Source: Pterobdella sp. o SKG-2022
Taxonomy: Eukaryota; Annelida; Clitellata; Hirudinida; Piscicolidae
DNA length: 64,000 nucleotides
Assembly (NCBI GenBank): GCA_964035795.1
Contig: OZ038326.1
Coordinates: 8,525,700 to 8,589,699 of the forward strand
Direction: 5' to 3'
The notes under the pieces are model-generated. The model searched no databases and was not told where the DNA came from. It saw nothing but the letters and a program-made list of their open reading frames with translations. Below, piece after piece: positions 1 to 9,836 of this stretch; positions within the stretch are counted from its first letter, which is position 1; each line of letters opens with the position of its first letter. The position numbers and the translations under genes were made by a program.

Positions 1-263
1 CTGTAGAATCAATTATAAATCAAAACTTAAAAAAAAAGTAATATTCGGCATGGAGGGCTTTATTAGATGCATTATAATTCTTCAACTTTTCATCATTTTG
101 GGCTGCATTCAGCAAGGTAATATTGAAACACTTTCTTGTGTGAAAATTTTTAACTCAAGTTTTATATGCTACGAGTAATGTGCTTTCAACTCCCACAAGG
201 CAATATAGAGATTCGTAATTTTCATCGTTTTTGGAATATTTTAAAATTCAAATGCATTTCACA

Positions 264-1861
264 GTAAACGCATGTAGTGGATGGTGTTGTGACAATGCTA
301 GTTGGTGTCCCAACATCAAACCTCACCAGTGTTACCCAGATGAATATTTGTGCTGCAAAACCTGTACCAAGCTGAAGATCAAGGGCAGAGAAAGTCAGTG
401 TTTTTTATTCAATAATTTCAAGTCTGCCTATCATGAAAAAAGTATATACAAATTATTCAAAACAATTATATTTGATACTTTCATTTCACCTTCAGAAAGT
501 GTCAAGAGCCTGGGTGTTTTCATGGATAGAAACTTGAGCATGAACTCACATATAAGTAAGATGTTGCAAGCAGGCTTCTCAGCTCTTAGACAAATGAAGT
601 CTATTAAGAAATGTTTTTTTTATGAATTGTTGAAGACCCTTCCTTAGCTTTCATTTTTAGCAGAAAAGATTATTGCAACACATTGTTAGCTGGGTTAAGT
701 AAGTCAGTGAAAACTTAAATAGCGCTTTTTAGACATCGTTCAGAGGCGCTCTGCAATGAACTGTTTAAAGGGGGAAGTTTTGAGATTTAAAAAAAAAATA
801 GAATAAAGAGAAGATCTGAGATTAAAAGGTAAAGAGTTCCAGAGAAAGAAAAAGCAGATTGAGCATGAGAGTGAGATAGAGAGAAAATGAAGGGCTGAAA
901 GCGAGTAGAAGATTGTAAGCCAGCACGTTCAGAAGGAAGTAGGTACTATAAAAGATATGCATTAGAGGGGAAGATTTTGTAGGAAGAGCGAAAGTGAAGA
1001 GGTAGCCAATGGAGATATGAGAAAATTTATGAGTACGAAAAACCGTTACTGGAAAAGCAGCTTTGTAAAGTACAGTCTCTTATCAATACTACAGCCAGGT
1101 TAATTACATGCACATGGAAATTTGATCATATAACTCCAGACTTGAAAATTTTACGCTGGCACATAGTTAGGGATAGGGTTGTTTATAAAATATTAATACA
1201 ACTATTTAAATTGCGGCTAGAAATTGGTTCAAAATAAATAGCAGACCTCATACCTATTTCCGAAATAACTGAAAGACGAAAGCTTAGATCTTTGGATTTA
1301 ACCAATTTATATGTCCACAAGTCGAAGACGCGTAGTACTGGAAAGCATAGATCTGACATTGAAGTTCCGAGTTTTTGGAACAGCTTGCCGGAAGTTTTAA
1401 GAAGGGTTAAGAAAGTGAAAAATAGCGAAAAAAGTTTTTTAATATTGAGGTTCCATATTATATTCTTATTATTATTATCTTCACAAATATCAATTGATCT
1501 TGAAACTCCATGGGTTAAACATCACTATAATATACTTCGTAGATTATTTATAATTAAAAAAGAATTATGGAGCAGAATGTGAGTGGGGAGACCACGGAGA
1601 TTGCTACAGAGATGAGGTGACCGATCCTGCCCAGTGCTCAGAGGACACTCTCAAAAAATGCTGCGACCACTGCGATAAAATTTTAGACGATGAATATATA
1701 GAAGCGTGGAAAAAGAAAAAAGAAAAAGAAGAAGCGGAAAGGAAAAAGAAAGAAAAAAAGGGAAGTAACAAGAGGTACAAAGAGTTTTATGACGATTGAT
1801 GTGGGAGCTTCCTCGCATTGAATACCTTTTGATGTTATTATACTGAAAACAATTTAATAAA
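264..1861 (+). CDS. Cys-rich secreted-type protein, last two exons (PLAC-like modules, 5' end missing)
   Basis: Two exons are visible. The first (264 to about 391, after a TTTCACAG acceptor) encodes a module with CDNASWC, HQCYPDEY and CCKTC. The last exon (about 1575-1797) encodes CEWGDHGDC, AQCSED and KKCCDHC, then a highly charged Lys/Glu tail ending KRYKEFYDD and a TGA. Both modules share the spacing C-x5/6-C-x7/9-C-x6/7-CC-x2-C, which resembles the PLAC domain of ADAMTS/papilin-type extracellular proteins; that assignment is inference from Cys spacing. An AATAAA lies at 1856-1861. The roughly 1.2 kb intron between the exons is filled with LINE debris. The start of the gene lies outside the window. 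An ShK-like or other Cys-rich fold is the alternative. Confidence 0.5.
400..1480 (+). mobile_element. CR1/L2-like LINE remnant (RT C-terminus), split by another LINE fragment
   Basis: The translation of 440-640 gives the RT thumb motif SLGVFMDRNLSMNSHIS typical of CR1/L2 elements. The reading resumes at about 1060-1430 with INTTARLITCTWKFDHITP and later FWNSLPEVLRR, the usual order at the C-terminus of that clade. The piece between (about 775-1040) is a different repeat in opposite orientation. Frameshifts and stops make it dead. It lies in the intron of the Cys-rich gene. Confidence 0.65.
775..1040 (-). mobile_element. LINE C-terminal fragment (R1 repeat)
   Basis: This purine-rich stretch is the reverse complement of a repeat also found at about 26205-26470 (+) and 50110-50290 (+). 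In those copies the frame gives a SYAKTAFSYSG/SYAKSAFS motif followed by a degenerate WNSLP-like motif, the far C-terminus of a CR1-like RT. Here it interrupts an older CR1/L2 remnant. Confidence 0.5.
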
Positions 1862-2007
1862 AGGAATTTCGTGAATATTTTGTTTCATAATTGCCGAACA
1901 AAACGTTTATACCGAATGAAACATTTAGAAAATGTACACACAAATGACTAGTTTGAATATTTTAAGAAAACATGCTATGAAACGACAACAGCTTTGACGT
2001 TTGTGAG

Positions 2008-5000
2008 TTAAGGGAGGCGGTCGACCATAGTGCGCAGACTGATGAGGTCTTGTTCGATACCTTTCCTCTCCCTCTTTTCCACTTCAACTTCATCCACAAG
2101 TTGACTGAGCACCTTGGCATGCCTCATAGAAAACCATTCAAATTCGAAACGCACCTTCCTTAATTCCTCCCACAAACCGATATTTTTATGAACCTTATCA
2201 TTCACTTTTTCTGTGTTTCCTTCGTGTTTTGTGATGCCATCTTCATTTGCTTTTTCAACCCTTCTTGGTAAAACATTTTTTTCTTCTCTGAATACTTTTT
2301 CTTGTCTGCCTTCAAAACTCAACTTTGACATATTAGGCGAAATCTTTGAAAATAATAAAATTAAAATGAATGGTGAATACAAGTGAACGAATACTTACCC
2401 GCACCATCTCATTCTTGCCAGAACTGGCTACTGCCGAGTTTCAGATATATCAGTAAATGAATTCAAAAAATTATTGACACATAAAAATAAAAATTTTGCT
2501 AAACCAACAAAAGCAAAGCATCATGCACATTTAACTGGGATTTTAATGCTCAGTTGGTGTGACCAACTTCAAACCCTCTTCATTCTTTTCCACCTGGGTT
2601 TAAACTATGTCTAACACACCCTGTTCTATTTATTTTTTCCTGGCTTCTAACTAATTGGACTGCGGCCTAAAATAGAAGTCGACACAGTGAGAAAAGTTTT
2701 AGGCGGAATAAAGTGTGGTAAAGCAGCTGGTAGTTCTGAGGTTGTTGCAGAAATGTTGCAATCTTCTGGTGAAGTAGGCATTAACCGTATGACAGACCTT
2801 TTCAATGGTATCTTAGATGAATAAAAAATACCTGAAGACTGGAATACGAGCGTGATCCTCAACTGCTTCAAAAACAAGGGTGAGGCGACTGACAGAGGGA
2901 AGTATAGAGGTTTGAAACTCTTGGAGCACTTGATGAAGGTCTTCAAAAAGGTTATTGAAGAAAAAATTAGAGGACAGATAAGTATCGACTCAATGCAGTT
3001 TGGATTCATGTCAGGTAGAGGTACCATCGATGCTATTTAAATAGCTCGACAGTTGCAAGAAAGGTATCTTGGCAATAAGAAAAAACTGTACTTTGCCTTT
3101 GTTGACTTGAGAAAAGCCTTCGATAGAGTTCAAAGAAAAGTTGTTAGATGGTCTTTGAGGAAGCTTGGGGTGATGGAGTGGCTAGTGAGGATAGTCATGG
3201 CTATGTATTCAGGTAGCAAGAGTCAGAATAAATAATGTGCTTGGTAACAAGTTCAGTGTGAAGGTTGGTGTCCACCAAGGTTCTGTACTGAGTTTTTTAC
3301 TTTTCATCATTGTTCTAGAAGCGCTATCCAGTGAATGCAGAAATAGGTCCGTGTGGGAATTGCTGTATGCTGATGACTTAGTGATTTTTGCTAAAATCCT
3401 GAAAGAGTTAGAGGATAATTATTGTGCTCTGAAAAACAGTTTTAGTGTGAACATGAAAAAAACGAAGGTTAAGGTCAGTGCTCTAAACCAAGGTCCAAGT
3501 TTCCAGTACAGAAAACACTCTTGTGGAGTGCGTTTTAAAGGTGTTGGTGTCAGCTCTATACTTTGCACTCTATGTAACCACTGGGTTCACAAACGCTGTA
3601 GTGGCTTAAAAAGCAACTTGGCTTCTGCCATAAACTTCAAATGTAAGGCGTGTTTAGATCCTCAAGTTAGTGATGTTGATTATAAGGCCGTTGAACTTGA
3701 TGGAAATAAATATGGTCAACCAATTTTGTTATCTAGGAGATATGATTAGTGCTGGTGGTGGAACTGAAGTTAGTACTATTGCCTGTGTAAGGTCTGGTTG
3801 GAAGAGTTTTAGGGTACTGTTACCACTGTTAGCCAGTCGGGTCATTTCACTTAAAACAAAAGGGCGCTTATATGCTGCTTGCGTCAGGAGTGTTATGGTT
3901 TATGGTAGTGAGACTTGGCCTCTTAAGGTGGAAGATATGACTAGAATATCCAGAGCTGATAAGATGATGATAAGATCGCCCTAGCGTTTAGGTCTATTTG
4001 TTGGTGGGGCTGCTACCCTTTCAGGGTACAAATCTAAACGACCCTTACCTGTCTTCCAGTAATTCTTTAGGCTTACTAATTCTACTCTGTTTCAAAATAA
4101 TCTTTTTGGAGGACTTCACACAAACTGTTTCATCAGTCTGCTCTCATCAGGCTAGGTTCTCAAGACAGGTTCTTAATATGCAAAGAAACATCCTAAAACC
4201 AACACTAACAGCCTGATGATGAAGATAGGGTACGTTCCTAACCTAAACGGCGGAACATGGGGGTAATAAAAAAAAATGATGATCAGATGGATGTGCAGTG
4301 TAAGCTTAAAGGATGGCAGATCATCAGAAGAATTAAGGGACAGACTGGGAAATCCAGACATCACTGAGGTGCTATGCAAAAATAGACTGAGATGGTTTGG
4401 GCATGTAACGAGGTTGGATGTTGGTAACCCAGCAAGTGCTTGCAGGCATGTCGGGGTAGAGGGTAAGCGAGAACAAGGTAGAAAAAAAAACATAGTCCCA
4501 ATTAGTAAGCAACGACCTTAGAAAAATGAAACTCAATCCTGAACTTGCCCAAGACCGTAGATTGTGGAGAAAAGCCATTATGAGACCCCGTCCAATCCAT
4601 GTTAACATGGAAATGGACGCAAAACGATGATGATGTCTTTTCACCCACCAGCCCCTGTCCATCAAAATGCATAATGAACACATCCAAGCTAACTTTGACT
4701 CTCTCAATATGTGGTTGAAACAGTTTAATGTGACTTGTGCCTTATTTCCAAAAGTAGAAAGTCATGCAGAAAAAATTCTTTCTTGTTTCAATAATGGTAA
4801 AGCAACAATTTTTACCAAAGGATCTAATTTAATGATAACAAACTCTATACTCCTGGTACCTTTTCTATTATTTGATAGTCTTGATTTTTGGCAATCATGA
4901 TAACTAGTTTGATTATGATGTCTGATTGAAGCTGAAGCTACTTGCAAGTGCTGAATAAATCTTCAAATATTTTTCTATTTTAATTCTTTGAGCCAAATTG

Positions 5001-6016
5001 ATATATTCAAATGAAAACACTTTTAGGAGTTTATTTTATTCCATGAAACTTTTCGTAAGATGAACTTACATTATCAAGTGGAGGTACAAATATAAGAACG
5101 TTACTGACTTCCAAACATTGACAACATATTTCCTTAAAAACCATTGAAGCAATTGGAAAAACTTGTTGAAAAAGATAATAAAATAAAATAGCTTCATGGA
5201 ATTGAAAAAACTCTTGAAAGTTCTAATTTTTTGAAATTTGTATTTTTTCTTAATTAGTATTAAACTTCAATGATGAGACCCCCCAATGAGTTGGTCCACA
5301 TTTTTGTATTGGTGTCTATGACAACCATTCTACTGAATTTATTTATTGCAAAAAATAGAATTTTGAACTGAGATCAAGTGAGACTCACATTTTTTCCTTA
5401 TGACAGGCTTGTTGACCAAAGGAGGTATAACCTGAAAAAAGCAATAGATTTTTACAATTTTTCAAAATACCATTCAGTTTTTCAAAATTAAATGTAAAAT
5501 GGAGACTCAAAAATCATCAATAATTCTATAATAAATATTAAATTATTAAAAAATTGAAACAAAACCTCGACAAAATTATTGGGAAAAACTCCAACTCTGC
5601 CCCTCAATTCTCCAAACCACCACCCATCATCTTCCAGCTTGTCATCTAAAACACTCACAACATCACCCACCATCAGATCTAACTCATCAGTCAATTGACT
5701 TTCATAACGATATTGCACTTTTACTGAAAACACTGTGAACATTTTATTATGGTTTATTCAACAAAGTTAACCTTTCTATTTTACTAACAGTGTTTCAACA
5801 TTCGAACACAATTAGAAGGGAAGATGCCAACATTTTCATCTACCATTCCTTTCATCCACCCCTCATTTTCCTTTAAATTTTGAGCTTACATTATTTTCTT
5901 TTCATGAGCTAATTGATTTCCAACTACATTGTTCAGAACGACAACTTTGTCCCCAATGCACAAGTCTAGTTCTCCGTCGGTTTCAGGAGGCCGAGATTTT
6001 ATAACGGTTGCATGCA
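2008..6016 (-). CDS. SH3-domain adaptor, CD2AP/SH3KBP1-like (partial, spliced)
   Basis: Minus-strand exons supported by phase: 6016-5928 and 5861-5789 form one SH3 domain (ETDGELDLCIGD, GWMKG, GIFPSN); 5723-5566 holds a second SH3 (TDELDLMVGD, DDGWWFGELRGRVGVFP); 5431-5389 is a mini exon (VIPPLVNKP) with a GTGAGT donor; 2343-2008 is the terminal exon ending TAA. The terminal exon is a coiled coil (RKVRFEFEWFSMRHA, EVEVEKRERKGIEQDL) like the C-terminal coil of CD2AP/SH3KBP1, adaptors that link endocytosis and actin. Two introns are only 65-66 bp. In-frame read-through of the 66-bp one would hit a TAA, so it must be spliced. The Met exon and the Pro-rich linker exons between 2344 and 5388 were not resolved; that interval is occupied by a LINE. 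Confidence 0.72.
2640..4640 (+). mobile_element. LINE family A, copy A1 (5'-truncated RT plus PHD-like finger)
   Basis: The copy starts inside RT: CGKAAGSSEVVAEML, KYRGLKLLEHLMKV, QFGFMSGRGTIDAI, FVDLRKAFDRVQ, GVHQGSVLS, YADDLVIF. A C4HC3 finger follows (CGVRF..., CTLCNHWVHKRC, CKACL), then the thumb (YLGDMISAGGG, YGSETWPL, RLRWFGHV). The 3' end reads CGCAAAACGATGATGATG, a (GAT)n tail. It carries in-frame stops and frameshifts, some shared with A2 and A3, and a 304-bp nested insertion. It lies in an intron region of the SH3 gene, on the opposite strand. The (GAT)n tail recalls RTE-type LINEs, but I have not assigned a clade. Confidence 0.85.
3972..4275 (+). mobile_element. 304-bp non-autonomous element nested in LINE A1
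   Basis: The LINE sequence is interrupted between two copies of ATGATGAT (3964-3971 and 4276-4283). Copy A3 (minus strand, about 62290) keeps the uninterrupted site, so this is an insertion with an 8-bp target duplication. The insert ends TAATAAAAAAAA. Near its 3' end (4213-4240) there is CTGATGA followed by a TAGG...CCTA hairpin, which resembles a decayed hammerhead core. No ORF is conserved. A SINE or a Penelope-like terminal fragment are both possible. Confidence 0.75.
4637..4960 (+). other. Unassigned stretch with a 77-codon ORF
   Basis: Between the 3' end of LINE A1 and a foldback element there is an open frame (4667-4900) beginning MHNEHIQANFDSLNMWLKQF. I do not recognise it. It has no clear splice sites and may be a fragment of a transposon protein. 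Low confidence that it is coding. Confidence 0.2.
4975..5105 (-). mobile_element. Hammerhead-like short repeat, copy 1 (Penelope-like terminal repeat candidate)
   Basis: Read on the minus strand, 5083-5041 gives CCAC, TTGATAAT, GTAAG-TTCAT-CTTAC, GAAA, AGTTTC, ATGG, and then an A/T-rich AATAAA-type tail ending in a TTCATTTGAATAT motif. The hairpin stem GTAAG/CTTAC is perfect. The same string recurs at 30.16, 31.83-31.96, 32.4, 47.8, 49.8 and 60.1 kb. The layout parallels the CTGATGAT-stem-GAAAC hammerhead of Penelope-like element repeats (family knowledge). The Penelope link is inference. Confidence 0.55.
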
Positions 6017-6297
6017 CTGAAAGTTTTTAATAATAAACAGAGATTCTTTGAAATAATAAACAGAGATTCACATTTTATTTCATAAAATAAAATTATTTGT
6101 TAAAACAACCAACTGCCTGAACTTGTAATTTTGTTTTATCTTCAATATGGTTAATAATCAAATATTATCAACAATTTCAAATTCAATTTTAAAAAGTAAT
6201 GTAACAACAAACTAAAATTTAAAAAATTCCATTTACTTTTAAGCACTAAGTTCGGTGATTTAATACTTGTCAAAATTCATTTTATTTGTCAATTATA

Positions 6298-9200
6298 ATG
6301 GCGACTAATAGTGCGGTAATATAATTTTTATGAGTTTTAAAAATTTATTGAAAATAATAAAAACTGACTTCAAAAGTTGATGATGGAATCGGATGATATT
6401 ACAATCCCATTCGGAGAAGAAAATGAACCTAAAAAATTTACTAAGTGATTTAATTCTATTTATTTTTTCAACATAAAATATCAAGTGTTTAACACTTCAA
6501 TGTGATATAATTATTGAAGAACACATCTACACGCACTGTCTTCATAAGCTAGGAGATTTAAAATTTTTTTTTAATAGAAATCTAAAGATATCAAACAAAG
6601 TGCACAACGTTTTCATTTTAATAATTCGCAACTATTTACATCAATTTAGTATGAAAAAACTGTGTGAAGGTTTTATTGTTTTCATTTTTCAAACTGAAAG
6701 ATTTTTTTTTAGAGACATTTTATGTATCTTATTTTGAATTCAATTTGATTGATTTTTATCATAAAATGAGAAAGATTTTAGATACATATGTTTTTTTAAA
6801 AAACTAAAATTTTCAACAAATTCAATTTTGTATACATACTAATGAATTATGACAAAATTTAATTTGTCAAAAATTTTACTTTTTTGAAAAAAAAATATGT
6901 GTCTAAAATCTTTTTCATTTTATGATAAATATAAAGAAAATTGAAACAGAAAGATCCTTTTTTGGTTTTTATCAGGGTTTTTACTTCCCAACAGTTCTAG
7001 TTTTTCCGTGGGCTTGTTACTAAGGTTTTCTGGGTCCAGGTTCGGAAAAATATTTTGTCAAGAAAGAAGATGAGGTGTGGCGTTAGAGTTAGTGCTGCGT
7101 GATGAAAATAATGGGATTGGTAGTGATATTTTCAAGTGATTTTGTATGAAAGTGGTGTGTTTAGTGGCCTGAAGTTGTTGATTGATGTTATGAGTAGTTT
7201 GAATGTTGGTGTGTATGATTTTGAAGTCATTTTGAATTTTTAATGTTAGATGATATGAATGGAATGCCAGTAGTATGTGGCGTTGTTTTAGAGGAAGCAT
7301 TTTTGTTTAAATTTTGTTTCACCGTTTAACGCAACTTGATTGTAAGCTAGGCTTTACTGTGATGTTGGATAGGCTTTTGATTTACATCCACATGCTTCAA
7401 CATGTGATTACAAGGATGGTTTTACTGCAGTGCAATTTCATGAGCAGACCTGGTTGCAAAGAGAGGTTCAGTAAATGCCCTTTGAGCTGACCTTCTTTGT
7501 CATTTTCTTTTTTGAGACATGTTTTTTTAGTGCAATGTGTAAGAAATTGCAGAGTTGATAATTATTTAATAAACTATTTAAACATCCTAGAGTGGAAGAT
7601 TGAAATAAGTGAGATTATATATTGGGGCATAAATAAGTGAGATTATATATTGGGGCATAACTGAGATTCATCCAAAACTTTTGAGAGTCAATGTTTAAAT
7701 AATGAAGTTATTTTGATTACAGGCGACCCCTTACAGTGCTTTCACACCTCCTCTTCAAAGGCCTTTCTATTCTGGCATATATCTTTTTTGGATTTTTTTT
7801 AAATGGATTTATTGCTATGTTTGTTGTCATCACAGCTCTACTTGCCATTGATTTTTGGACAACAAAGAACATAACAGGTGAATAATTAATTTTTGTCATT
7901 GGAGAGATAACCACACAAGTTGAACAGGAAGAATGCTAGTGGGACTGAGGTGGTGGAATTACATCGATGAAGAGGGCAGAAGTCATTGGGTTTATGAAGC
8001 AAGAAAAAATGTTAATATATCTTCTTGTAACATTCAAAATCTTTCAAGTAGAAATATATTGTGAATGAAATGTACAGGGAAGCAGCGCAGCACAGGGGGG
8101 CATGGACTCAAGCATCTTCTGGGGGGCTCTGATCATCAGCCAAGCTTTCTGGACTCTCTTTGTTTTAGCTGCCTTTGTAACATTCAAATTCCAATGGATG
8201 GTTAATTTTAAAATTTTTGAACTTTCGAATATTATAGTTTAACCGCACTTTCAATGCTGACGTGTGTGCGATCAATCATAATCACTGACTCTCAAATATC
8301 ATTAAGCGTCCACTCTGTAGAGTCTGAAAAATATCGTTTTGAAGACGTACTTGATAAAAAGTATAGTCTAGGGAGTGCAAAGCAATTTAGATCCATTTGG
8401 AGTTTGCAGTAAGCGAGTGATAGCTAACTCACTAATGCGTTCAAAGTGCAATTCCTAGATCCATGCTAGGTGTGCGATGTGTCTAGAAAGTCAGCTAAGG
8501 GTTTCATGTCTAAATGTATAAGTAGCACTGACTCGATCCCACAACTTATTGAATCTTTATGCGATGGTGTTGAGCCAGTGCATTATTTTTTTTACTATGG
8601 TGGTCTGGTAATGAAGATAAGATAGGCGGTGTAGGAATATTAGTTAGAGAGGATTTATGTATGAATGTTGTGAAAATAAAAAGGATATCAAATAGAGTGG
8701 TAATTACTTTTGATAAAAAGAATTATTTCCGTCTATGCCTCACAATGCGGAAGAGCGAAGTTTTATGAGGAGATGGCAAGAGGGTGTGAAGTGGAAAATG
8801 AAAATGAAGTTTTGATTTGCTTAGGAGACAATTGACACATTGGTAAAAAGGTGATGAGTTTGAGGGTGTTCATGGAGGTTTTGGAATAGGCAAGGGTAGA
8901 TTGCTTTTAAAATTTTGTGTTGAAAAGGATCTCTGTGTGGTTGAGTTGGTTTAAAAAAAAGGATATAATAAATATTTGCTTGAACTTTAATCAAAATTCT
9001 GTCATTTTTAGTTGCTCAAAACAAATGTTATTTTCATGAAGTAAAAAAACAACTCTTAGCTTGTATGCTCAGATAAACCTACTCTTTGCTAAATTCTTTA
9101 AAATCCGGACAACCCTGTTAACGGCATTTTGGAGTTTTAAGCATTCACTACTGTGGAAAGAAGTTAGTGACCACCTTTCGGAAAAAGGGAAGATTCCGAC

Positions 9201-9490
9201 TAATAAAACGATACTTCTGCATTGTGAATATTTGGTCAAATACGAGTTTCGGGAATTTTTTCAACTAGCACATACATGATAGCTGCACTATACATGATAT
9301 TGAAACTTGGAATATGTTCTAGATGGTGGCTGCTGTGGGATTCAGCCTAAACGGAGCAAACGTGTATGGTTTTTTGAGGTGCAAACTTGGTATCAACAAC
9401 CCTCAATCTGCTGCTTCCTCATTTTTTGGAAAACAAGCTTTTTCTGCCGTGAGTCATCCAATAATAAAAAATTATGGAAAAATTTTTTGA
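6298..9490 (+). CDS. TVP23: Golgi apparatus membrane protein TVP23 (FAM18 family), complete six-exon gene
   Basis: Exons: 6298-6315, 6377-6444, 7723-7877, 7928-8010, 8078-8200 and 9323-9490 (TGA). All junctions are GT-AG and every phase matches, giving about 203 residues, the usual family length. Family blocks are visible: [54 protein letters not shown] and [14 protein letters not shown]. Four hydrophobic segments fit a multi-spanning Golgi/TGN membrane protein involved in vesicle traffic. An AATAAA lies at 9527-9532. Intron 2 (1.3 kb) holds a palindromic MITE and intron 5 (1.1 kb) a LINE B fragment. The start lies 281 bp from the first visible exon of the divergent SH3 gene, so a shared promoter is plausible. 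Confidence 0.92.
6759..6925. mobile_element. Palindromic MITE-like element in TVP23 intron 2
   Basis: An arm of about 56 bp (6759-6814, beginning ATCATAAAATGAGAAAGATT) is matched with few mismatches by its inverted copy (about 6868-6925, ending CATTTTATGAT). Inner arms (CAAATTCAATTTTGT and its inverse) also pair, so nearly the whole 167 bp can fold on itself. A related sequence lies at 10646-10790. No transposase is present. Confidence 0.6.
7590..7665 (+). repeat. Short tandem duplication (two ~29-bp units)
   Basis: The string AAGTGAGATTATATATTGGG followed by GCATAA occurs twice in succession in TVP23 intron 2. This is a simple local duplication with no coding potential. Confidence 0.6.
8585..8965 (+). 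mobile_element. LINE family B endonuclease fragment
   Basis: The translation gives [20 protein letters not shown] and [11 protein letters not shown], matching the endonuclease part of the family B element at 13500-14100 (-). It has internal stops and sits in TVP23 intron 5. The preceding 8270-8580 is not obviously coding and may be the 5' flank of the same element. Confidence 0.6.
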
Positions 9491-9836
9491 TTTAAAAAAA
9501 TAGTAAAAAATATTTATTAAATGAAAAATAAACTTGCTTGTTTCAAACTAAACCTCAAATTTTGCATCACTTTTCAACTGTCATAAAAAATAGTTTTTGC
9601 TATATAGTTTGAAATATATAAAATTATTTTCAGTAAATCTTACTTTGAGCTATAGCTTTAATATTTTTATAAAATACTTTTTTAAAAAAATTCATATTGA
9701 TAATTCTTTCAGATGTTTTCTAGGTTGTCATTGTCGAAGTGAATGTATTGCGAAACATCAATACTAAAAATTGTCTTATTTTTTTGAAAAATAAATCAGA
9801 TTTAAGTTATTTCAATTTTCCTAAAACTTACTAGAA

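Noticed and set aside
5863..5890. 28-bp intron inside the SH3 domain
   Set aside because: Removing 28 bp breaks the reading frame. A 66-bp intron (5927-5862) keeps phase and joins VLNN to GWMKG as expected for SH3.
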